From positions 26,554-55,362 of IMG/VR virus record IMGVR_UViG_3300002483_000015: DNA of 28,809 nt, one strand, 5' to 3'. Positions 8,001 through 20,000 of this stretch are shown here, piece after piece (position 1 is the first letter of the stretch; every line of letters starts with the position of its first letter). Source of the DNA: a virus. Under the pieces are notes generated by a model, which did not search any database, had not been told where the DNA came from, and saw only the letters and a program-made list of their open reading frames with translations. Both the position numbers and the translations under genes were made by a program.

Positions 8001-11000
8001 GGTAACCAGCAATGGTCAATTGTGCACCTACGCAGCCATAAGACATTCTACAAAACTCGTAATAATTGTCAGGCTTGTGCCATTCTAAGTGTTTGAACTT
8101 GTTAGCACCGCTAGCAGTAGCACCATCTTTGTGCAATATGCCCCACCAAGGAATAGTAATTGTGTAGCCCGGAGTAGCACTACTAAACATGCCCGGTCTG
8201 TAAGGCATGCTTCTTCTAGTAAGTGAAGGAGAACTGGTTTCCTGTACACCTAGTGGGTTGTATAGACCCAAAGTAGGCATGTTAGTAAAGTGGCTACCGG
8301 AATCGGGCTCAATATCTAGTATAACTTCATTGATTATTACCTCGCAGCCTCTTACATCTGCCATGATTGCTTCAGCCAAAATAAGTGTATGAGCACCATT
8401 TGTACTGATATCTTGCTCGATGGCAATTACTGTATTTACCTGCTGCCCAGTCAATTCTACAACTGAGCCATCAGGTACATCTGCAGCAGGTCCGTTTGCG
8501 TGGAATCCTTTCAATTGTTGCTTGAACAAATTAGGCTGTATTACAATTTGATATGCACCGACTTCCATCGGATCGGGGAAGTGGTCATTGAGGGTGTATG
8601 TACCAGCCGCTTCTAACACTAATTCGTGCCCACCAGCGGCATTCTTTGTACCTGCATCACCTACTGATGCTGCTATACCGTACCCTTCGTACTTGATTTT
8701 AGTTTCAGTCAACAGTGTAAATCCTCCACCGTGTATATCAGATGGAGAGAACGCAGCAGTTGGTCCTGAGAAGTAAATGTAAGGGTCGCGACCACTTTCA
8801 AACGAAGTGGTAATATTTGCCGCTCCACTAAATCCACTGACAGAAACAGTGGCGAGGTTTTCAGTCATAGTTAGGTTACCATCTTCACCATGGTCTCTTT
8901 GTGTTACGGTTATTGACTGATTACCATTGGCCTCCGCAGGTACAGCAGATACTGTAACTCTACCATTATGCCCATTAGCATGTTCTATTGCTGCTTTCAG
9001 TAATACCAAGTAGGCATTCTGTGTACCACTAGCAAGATTAAATCCAACAGATATACCTGTAGCGCCGGATGTCAAACTAGCAGTAATCGAACCTGTAGAT
9101 TTCAAAGTAGCACCCGCAGTCACTGCACTAAGGTGGGCGACCCCTCCATCGTTAGTGTCAGATACAAAGTAATCCACTATCTTACCATCAGTACTAGTAA
9201 TTGTTATCTTTTGCCCTGCTGTTAAACCATGTGCAGCATCTCCATCAGCCGCAGTTATTGTACCAGTTGCTGCTGCAACCACACTTGTCCTAGTTGCCTC
9301 ATTTGTACCAATCAAACTGTTGATTGTGAAATCATTGTTAGATGTCCTACAACTTTGATTCAAATCATATATTCGTTGGTAAGCAGGGTGAGCGTAATGA
9401 CCCGGCATAAGTGCCATGGTAGGGGTAACATAATGATGGCCCATTCTCGGAATAGGCATAGGTGTCATCTTAGGACTTGATGCTCCTGCAAGATATTGAT
9501 AAGGTATAGATGGATTCGCAAAGTTACCAGTGCTTGCAGGTAGTTTGTCATACATCTCAAACCAACCTGTAATCTTCATATCAGGACTTGCGCCGCTATA
9601 TTCGCTATGGTCACGAAGTCTACGAGATGCAAAGATACGAGTGCTACCGGCAGGCATGTAATAACTCGGCACAATAAACAAAGAGGCTTGGTTATCTGTA
9701 ACGAATTGTTCAAAGTCAGGAGAAAAGACTACCCCAGTAAAGGTGTCACTCGATATACCCGTATAAGAAGCAATTACTCCCTTGCCGGTTTCAGGGTCGT
9801 AAACTCTGAGGAAGTACCTACCCCCACTTTGTTCGGTAGTATCTGTCCAATCTGCGGAAGCAAGTGTTCCTCCAGCAACTATTGTGTTAACGGTGTGGTT
9901 TTGGTAAGGTGTTTCTTCTACACCATACTTGTGAGTAGAACTAACCCCCATCTTAGTTACATGGAAATACAAACTTCTGTCATGCGGCTCATAAGAGGTA
10001 GATAGTGGTCTATTACCTGTATGGTCTTGCCATCCCTCTAGTGTAGATGCAGGGAAATCTAACCTATGTTCATTTTTAAGAATAGATATATCAGTGCCAT
10101 CTTGACTCAGATGTTCCCAACCATTGTTTTCCCAAGTAGGCCATAAACGAGGACCGGCGTATGTGTTATCGAACATGTCCGTTATGTGCTGTATTGGTTG
10201 AGCAGGGTGTTGTAAACCACCGGAACCAAATGTTTCATGCTGGTATGCCTGTATACGATCGAAGCCCGGCCTAACAATTATGTTGCCGGGTATTTCATCA
10301 GGGTTAGGAAGTCTAATTTTCATATTAGGAGATACACCAGTACCTGCTAATGCAGGGGATAAACCCTGTATTTCTCTATCACTTACATGTCTAAAGTCCA
10401 TTATCACTGTGCCCAATGGAGAGCCACCCTCTAATCGATGCTCTTGACCAGTGTCGTCAACGACCATCATGCTTTTGAATTGCATTTCTTCATTGGGTAT
10501 CATTAATGCGTTTTGGATTCTGATAGGGTGCTGTTCGGCTAATTGTGGATGAGATAATTCTTGAGCCTGTATAACTGGGAACATTGCTGAATTTGTAGTT
10601 TCAAAACTAAATCTTACATTTCCTAGTACCTTTTCACCCTCTAATAAATAAGAATCATCACTTTGCTTTCTGTTTACCCAAGGAATGGCTCCTAAGCCCC
10701 TTGCATTAGCGGCAGGCATAGTTAGGCTACCACCATCCATTCTCTTCCAAACAATGTGTTCTGCTGAAAAGTTACGAGCAGCCGATCGCTTGCTATAATA
10801 GCCAAATAATCCGGGATGCGGCATAGCGGTAGTCGCTGCTGCTGGATTTAGATAGTCTTTCAAACCACTATTACCTATACATTCTACACCGTTTGTTCCA
10901 AAGTTTTCATGGAAATTAGAACCTTTGACAACACTTTCATCCCAAAACAAATCACCAGTAGGGTACAAACAAGGATTTGCTTGCACCATATCGCCTGACT

Positions 11001-14000
11001 GTATAGTGCGATGCCATTGAGCATCTGAAGGTGCACTTCCTGTATTAGGGTAATTTGTGTTATTGAATGGTCTAGTAAATCCGCTATGCATCTGTGCTTC
11101 TACACGAGGTCCAGCGTTAGCGTAAGCCACATAGCGTGATTTGTTGTGAACTTTAGCAGTGTCCCATTGGACTGTACCGGCATGTAAGATGTTACCATTT
11201 TCCTTTGCCATTAACCAGTCGCCTGAACAAAGTATGCCATCTCTATCTGCTTTAGCAATAAGTGGCAATTCACTTTCATTAGTAATGGCGATAAGATGCC
11301 TTGAAGATAAACCGTTTACACAATAATCGGAGAATGTTGCTGTAGCGGTGTCACCAGTGCCTACAGGTGCAGATGATGCTAAACATGTTTCAGCAGCACC
11401 ATATGGGTTGAAGCCGAGGAACGGGTGCCAAGCACCTAGTCCGGCAGGATATACACCTGAACCTATCTGAGTACCTGTGTAAGAATTCAGATAGGAATAA
11501 GCCTCACCTGCCCAACCTACTGCACCGATTGGCTTGGTTCTATCAACCGCATCAATTAGACCATTATAGTGTACTTGACACATGTGGTCACGAGCAGTAA
11601 CAGAACTGTCGTTATTGTGACGATGGGTACCCGCTTTAGTCCAAACATACGCTTTGAAACTATTATCTACGGCAACATCTCTCATATTTTCAGGATTAGT
11701 TACATTGGAATTTGCAGCGCAATCATCGATTGAAATACGGGCATCATTTGAAGCGCCCCCTTGTATAACAATTATATCTTCACCGGATTCGTAACCTGAA
11801 CCCGGATTAGTGATTACTATTCCCCCTGAAGGGCCACTAGGATCGATTTGGCCGGAACCAGTTACAGCAGTTATTTCCACAGTCAAACCAGTACCGGAAC
11901 CTCCTGATGTAGCCAAACCAGCCGCTGTAGAATATCCACCACTTCCCGGATCTAAAATACTAATAACAGAAGGTGAACTCAATGCAGGGCTTTTACCAAG
12001 CGTGAAAGTAGTATTAGGCGCACTTACACTTTGACTAATATAAGGTGCGTACCCAGCAGTATTACCGTCACTAAATCTAAGCCAACCGTAATCGGGGAAA
12101 GTGGTGGCTGCGCTTGTGACTCTAACGCTAGCAGCAGTGCTTCCTGACTGAGCAGTGTATTGGTTTACTGCAACCTCTACCCAACCATACCTGTCCTGCC
12201 TGTGTGCATTTTGCATAGACGGAAGGAATGTACCACCGATTGCTTTGAGTGGGTCTTTGCCGGGGAATGTATTGATGGATGCACTGATGACTGCCCCTAA
12301 CTCCTCTGCGTTCTGTACACGAGTAGCGTCTATCAGTACAACATTTTCGTCACTTACTTGATTATCAGGTGAGCCTCCATATTTACTAAGATATGCTTCG
12401 GCTAACAAGCCACATGGTCTAAATGCAGACACATTGTGTTTGTTAGTACCACCTGTGGCTAGCCTACCGTTTTCGATTGGATGCTTTGGATTGATATTGA
12501 CATGGTTATCAAGGAAATGACCACCCGGATGATATCCTCCATCCATGTGCCAAATTGCAAACGCTTTCTTTGTTGCAGCATATGTACCAGTAGTTTGCAA
12601 AGAATTGCCAGCCAAATCAGTAAATACAGTGTTAAAAGGATGCGCTGTTGGTGGATATGTGAAATGAGGAACACTAAATAATGACCCTTCATAGTAGAAT
12701 GCTTTGTCATATGTTTGTTCAAAACTATCACCACTACTAGTATGCACAGATACACTTGGGAATCCCTTGGTCGGCTCCCAGTTCATATCGTAATTAAACC
12801 CACTAAGTCTATTCTTTTGGAAGAAAGATGTCCTTGGCAAGTGAGCAGATGCAGCCAAAGTTCTATTGAATCCACTAACCGAATCGTCGCCATTTGCTAA
12901 TTGATTAGGTAAGAAGGATTCATCACTAGCACTACCACCAGTTATGTAAATAGGAACAGCGCTGTAGCCATTACCTGTAGTCACTATGTTCGATCCTTGC
13001 GGTTCAAATGCAGCACTGTTGTGAGGGAAAGCCTGACCCGGACCAAACACCATATACACGGTTTGGTCATCTGTGTTTCCTGACGAACTATACCTAGCGT
13101 GAGGATGGGCAAATCGAAGTATAATCGGACTCGGTATGTTTGTCGACACTGTATTAGTACCGTCAGTATATGTTGTACCGGTAGCATGATTATTTGCACC
13201 TTTAGCCATATCAAATGTCAATATGCCATCTTGGTTAAACAGCGGAGGATTGTTTTTACCTTTGTGATTATCTAAATACGGGGTACCGGGGAACATAGCC
13301 AACATAGCATTCGTATCAAGTAAAGCATACGAGCCTGCGATTTCACCTACATTTTGTAATCCACATGAACCGGTTGGTCCGCTTGCATATGGGTGGGTAT
13401 AGAATTCACCGTAGTCATTTTCAGTGCCGTCATTGATATCCATAACTACACCACTAAATCCGCCACCAAAGTACAGTGGTACCCAGTGGTCAGGGCTATC
13501 TCTACCGCCTCTGAAGTAAAGGAATGGGCTGGACATCTTGCTACCGGCTCTACGAATGCCATCTGTTTTCATACCGTTCTTGACATCGCCGTTTCGCATC
13601 AAAACTTCATCATCGCTGTCGTGGCAGTAAGAGGCGAAATTAGCACTAACACCTGTAGTTGCCCCATAACTAAGTTTAGTTTCTACATCTGCACCAACTT
13701 TACTAGTTACTTCTGCGTATTCTTCTGAGCCCCACCAAATTGTAAACCTTTCACCCCAACTGTAAGTATCATCCGAACCCGGCACACATATAGAGTAAAG
13801 GTAGGTATTGCTTGCGGTTGTTATTGTAGCCCCGTCATCAGTGGTCTTCAAAATCATAGGGCTGTCTACTTTTGGAATAATGTGGTCGCCCGCTACACTA
13901 GTGTAATTATCACCACGAAGATTTCTTTGCCATGTAGAAACATCAACCATGTTATTTTGACTGTCTACTAAGATCGGCGTAGCAGTGTTAGCATTGGTAC

Positions 14001-17000
14001 CCTTGTAACGAGTAATAATGTGCAGAACAGTTTCAGGAATATAGCCTACATCTAAGCGTGTACCCGAATCTCTTTCATCATCAGTTAACCCACCAGTGTG
14101 CTTTGACGATACAGTAGCGTCACTACTCGCACCCTCCATTAAGCCCCAGTCTTTACTTCTTGTAACATTGAATAGTTTACTAAGTGGGATTCTATTCTTA
14201 TTATTGACTTTGATTATGACGGCGTTGTCTTTTACACCCCACTCACCTAGAGTTTTACCATCAGGTGCAAACATATGCCTACAATCAAAATTACTTTCGT
14301 CGTTATTAGCAGGCATTGTCATCGCAAACTCAACTGCCGCTGCAATAACTTCGTCTGTGAGTACACTTGTGAAATTGATTCTTGGACTTATTACATAGTC
14401 AACGGAACTTATGGCACTTCCAAGCCCCCCTGTACACCCATAGAAAACATGAGGACCGGCCTTGGCATTGTGAGTCCGACTGGTGTATGAAATAGTTATA
14501 CCTTTGTTAGCACCACCATCTGTTGTTAGTTGTAATAAACCTGACTCAGGGAATCCAAGATAGCCTAAGATGTCAGGATGAGACAGTGTACCACTTGTAT
14601 CATAAGGTGCACTGAAGACCATCGTGAGTGTTTCTCCTGTACCTGCACTGTCATGAGTCAAACTTACTGAGCCGTGAATACCAACTGCAGGTGAAGGATA
14701 ATTGTTCCAAAGGTTTCCTTTGTATTCTTTCTCTGTGCCACCAGTCTTTTCTCCACAGACCTCACCTTTACCAACCATATGCCTACCAATAGTAAATCCA
14801 CCTTGTGCTACATCACTATCATTAAAGTAAATTACAACTTCTTCGTCAAATGTAGGCGGGACCATTGTTAAGTCATTTCCAAACGGCTTTCCACATTCTT
14901 TGTACACCATCCTGATTGTATGATTATCACCTCTATGATCTTCCAATCTAATACCGTATAAACTACCCTTACCAATATTAGCAGGCTTCATCTGCTCTTC
15001 AGGAATGTAGCCGGTTTTGTTTGTAGAAGTGTAAATTGTACTACCAAGCATGGCGGTGGCAGCGTTAGATGCATTGCCGTATATTGCTTTGAATCTGTCG
15101 TCGCCATCTCGACCCATACCCCATTTTCCAGCATTAGGTGCCCAGCCCGGTATACCGGCTTGTGTTAATCCACCAAAGTTGATACGGGCTTGTGCGGATG
15201 TACCTGTTCTCAATCCATCAACTAATGTAGAAGACGGACTTTTAGTTTCAAAGGATTCGTTGATTACAGTGTTTGAATTTCTACCCGAAGCACCTTCACG
15301 GAATGTGTCAGTCTTTTGAGTCGAGCCTGCAACTGTCTCCGGCCCTAAACTTAAATTGTTTTCAAATTCATCTAGTGTTTCTTCAGGAGGAATATATTCT
15401 TTCAAAGTAGTTATAGGAGCAAATGGTCTACCGAAACGATTGATTGGCATAGGGGCAGGGTGCATGTTTTCTCCAGTCATTTCATCCGGCTGACACCAAT
15501 AGTTGCGGAATCTACCACCATGTCCGATTAAATATCTTGGTTGGTAAGGTGTCTGCGCACGACTGCTATCTAACCAAACGCAGAAATTACGACCTTCTGC
15601 ACCCGGAACAGTAGAGTGAATGACAATTGAAAATCCTTTTTCCCCATTAGAATCTAATACTACACGACCAAGATGAGCGCGAACATACCCCATGTGGCTT
15701 CCTTTGTCGTGACTAGAGAAGCCTTTCTTTACATCCCAAAACGGAGCAGGATCGTGAGTAGAGCCAGTGCTTTCACCTAAGTGCCTTTCTTTTTCTCCTC
15801 TTGCATAAGTTCTGCCATTTTTAGCACCGGCTTGGTTAATTAAACGAACAACTTCACGAGCGGCTGACTCTATGTTAGTGAAACCTTTGTCTATAGAAAT
15901 TTCACCAAAGTCAATTGTTAATCTTCTTACAAAGTCCATCTTTGTCCAGTGTTCTAAATTATTGAGCCTAGTTTCTTCGTGTCCACTTAAATCTAAAGCA
16001 CTGTTCCTTATACCCTTTAATGCAAGGAAAGCAGGTATAGCGCGGGTACCGTCAGGGGTATCAAAGAATGTAGAGGCTTCTCTTGAATCTTTATCGATTT
16101 GCTGATGTAACAATACTGCATCATCTGAGTTTATTACGGCATCGTTAGTTCTAGGCATGCCGCCATTTGTTGTATAGTTTGTACCCACATCGGGGCTGTG
16201 TGGTGACAATATAGTGCCGGTACTAGCGTTCCATGTGCTCTTGTGGGAATACGCCGCTTCGATAAACTGTGACTTAGTAGATGCTGTAAGGTACTTGCTT
16301 TGGCTTGGGAAGCCGGATGCTACATCTATCCAAGAACCTGAATTGTCATCATTGTACACAATTGCACCAGTAGTTCCACTTGGGGCTGCTCCGATCTTAG
16401 TGGCATCAGCACTACTCTGAACTTGCATCCATAAATCTTGGAATGCAATAAACTCACGGTCATGTGCAACATCATACAGCAAAACACGAGCATGCTCGCT
16501 ATCTGACTGATACGGGTCTAAATATGCAACAGTTGGTGCAAGTGTAGCAGACAGGCCTAGTGCTTCATAATTCAACTCAATTGTTTTGTTGACATGTTGC
16601 ACAAAATTCTTTGCTGTTTCCACACAAGTATTACCAATCAAAAAGTTCTCCAAAGGTGTACTGCTTCTTGGGTTGGCATTCATGGCACCTTGACCACCAT
16701 TGAAACCAGTCCAAACTTTACCTTCGTTTAGTGTGCCTCTGCTTTTACAGAATAAGCCTTCTATCGAATGAGGATTAGTGTAATGCATGTTCATCCAAAC
16801 AGTGTCACCGTCACGCAATCCACCCGGAGCATAAGGATAAGCCCAAGATTTGTTTAGGAATACCCCTTCCTTTTGTTCAGGATAAATTGTGCTAGGGCTA
16901 GCATTCATATCTACAAGTGTAACTTCATCGCCTTCAGATGGAGTAAAGCCGGAATCTCTTTGTGCTAGAGTAAACACAGACCCTGCCCTTGCTTCATAGT

Positions 17001-20000
17001 GTGCGTAGTTCAAAGTACCACTAGCATTTCTGTAAGCCAATCTATAGCGATAGCCGCTATATCCACTTACTCCCTGTACATTTTCAGGGAAAAGACTTCC
17101 ATCTTTTAAGTACAATATATTGAGTCCTGTATTTAGAGATTCAACTATACCTTTTGCTCTGCCACTTTGAATTCTGTCAAGGTGAGGATTGACACGAGGC
17201 CCTGCTCTGAACTCAACTGCACTGACATATTGCTTCATACCATAATCAACATTGCCACCTTGTGTCATTACATTGGAGCGGTCATAATAGAATGAGCGAC
17301 GACCTTCATATCCGGCACTTTTGAGGAGGGGGTTGTCTGCAATCGGACTGTAATTCATATCTTGGTAGCCCGGCCCCGGAGTAAGTTGTACACCAACTGC
17401 GAACTCTTTGACGAAGTTTTTACTCATTGCCCAGTTACCACCAGCGGTTGCTGGCGCTGCTGCTGTAATTGTGTTATTAGTTAGATGAGGCGTACCTGTG
17501 TAAAGCACCCATTCTCCACTTGGTAAAAACGCTCTACGATACCTTGCACTACCATCTATACCTGCAACTGCAGTAGGGCCAGCAGTAGAGATAGGGAATA
17601 TACTTGCATCCTCTACAGAAATTGTAGTTCCTGTAAATGGAGCAGTAATTTTAGTGCCTGTCCTATGAGTATTAGTTGCTATACTATACGAAAACGCACC
17701 GAATATCTCGGGATCTTGTGGTGTAATTTCCTCATGCCTTCTACCTACTGGGTTAGGTGCCCAGTTGCTAGCAGTTCTCGTTGCATCAACATGTATTTTC
17801 ATACTGTTGTCAGGTCCGGGAAATACACCTCTATCTATGTCTTGGAAAAAGAAATCTTCAAACAATGGTATTTCTACTAATGCGCGAGTACTTGCGTACT
17901 GTGTACCTAACTGGTAATCGTGCTGAACAGTGTCAAGAGTTTGGAACAATCTATCGTTGATAGTGGTACCATCATTGCAAACAGACTCTTCAAGGAATTT
18001 ATCATCAACATGTATATTGCCACCAACTATGTTTATGCTACCTACTCCATTAACCCAGTCTGTAAAGGTGTCCGCTTCACTACCGTCTGCAAGAATAAAC
18101 TTACCAGTTCCCATTTGACTACCAATTGGGAAATTGAATAGCGTACCTGTTTTAGATGTGTACTCTGCAGATGCAAAGCGGACTGCATCATTTACATCAG
18201 TTCTTGGTAATTCAAGATAGATTTTACCGGCTTTAGGGAAGCAATATGTACCCCAAGATGCTAAATCAGTTGCACGATTGTTAAGAGGCGTTACTGTAAT
18301 AGTACTGGCACTAGTATCAACAGCAGTACCTGATGTTACACAATCGCGCCTCGTACTCCAAGGCATTCTAGCAGTAGGGCTTGGGTTCCATGTTTCCTTT
18401 GTATTAATTGCACCCTGACCTGTGCCGCCAAGGGTAACGGTTACAACAGGTGCACCCGGCATTATCTCTTTGACTATATGTGAATCCGGGGCACCATCAC
18501 CCTTTGCGCTAACACTTGCACTTGCAATATCAGATACAAGGCCATAGGCAAGCAAATTGGAATTGCCACTTTCATCATCATCAAAGGACAATACTCTTCC
18601 CCTTGAAATCAAATATTCGATCGAAACTTCATTAGCGGTACCCTCTTCCGCACTTAATCTACAAAGTTGAGTAAATCTCCTTCTATCACTTGGTTGAATA
18701 GTCAATGTTATTTTGTTACCTACCGATTCATGTTCAATGATATCAAATATTTCATGAATAGCACTAGATTGATTTACGCTACCTATTCCTAACTCTACTG
18801 GGCTGCTATACAATTCTTCATTGTCATGTAGAAATGTTGCAGTTCCTCCGCCACCCGATACCCTTAGTGTTGTTTCAGTAACAGCGTGATTAATTGTACC
18901 AACGATTGTTCCATCGGCTCTGTAAATTATATCTCCATTCTTAAATGCGGTTCTTGCATCAGTTCCATCTACTGTCAATGCAGTAGTAGTGCTAGCAGCA
19001 TATCCCCCACTATTGTTAATGACTACACCAGTGCCTACGCGACTATTTAGAATTGAGAACTGCCTTATGGTGTCTTCTCTTTTATCTAAGTTCAATTCGT
19101 AGTCAACAGGGCCTATTATCAGTCTATTAAATTGAGACTCCTTTGACGATAAATTGGAATTAGATAAAGCAATTGCTTGAGGAGTTTTCATAGGCGGGTC
19201 AGTAGCCACTAATGGTAAATGATTTTGAGGACAAAGTGTGAAGTCCAACTTAGGCTCAGCAACTAGGCCTTCCTCTGTATCTCCTTCTAAATCACCTGAT
19301 TTGAATGGAAGGTTTTCAGACATATCTAATACGATTTTACCTCCCGGCGAGTAAATATCCAAATCCCCTGCATCTAACGCAGTATGAATAAGATCGAGAA
19401 TTGATGTGCTACCGCCATCTACTATTGTACTTACATCAGGTACAGTCTTAGTAACCATTAATGACGGGCCACGCATTTTTAACTTTACAATTGCACCAGT
19501 AGTGTCTATTGCTTGGAAACCGGAATCTGTATTAGCACTAAATGTAATTTTTTTGTCACTGTGATTTAATGTTGCAGTTATCGCAGGGTCAGTAGTGGCA
19601 GGTACACCATTAATCGATATATCCACCGCTCTTAACACAGCACCATTTTTACCAAAAGACTTGATACTTTGTAACTTAATCACTGTGGCTGTGCTTGTAA
19701 AAGATGAATCTATTCTTGAAACCGCTGCATGTGGAAAATTGGTAGGGTGATGACAAACGGCATTATAATGCAATTGTATAAACGGCGCGTAATTGTAAGT
19801 AGACAAAGAAGGTAAGTTTAGAATAGCAATTCTGCTTTCCGAAGAAGGAACTAAATGCCTCATAGTTTCAGCAGCATCGCTGTTGACTCTTTCACTTCCT
19901 ATAGATTTGAGGCTAAATAAATCCGAATCAAAATTGTCACCACCTATACCTATGATGCCTCTTTTGTCATCCGATATATCGCTCATGCCGTTTTCTATAA

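Noticed and set aside
6270-13920. RGD tripeptides in the giant protein as receptor-binding motifs
   Set aside because: RGD occurs by chance in a protein of this length, and integrin-type binding has no meaning for an archaeal host.
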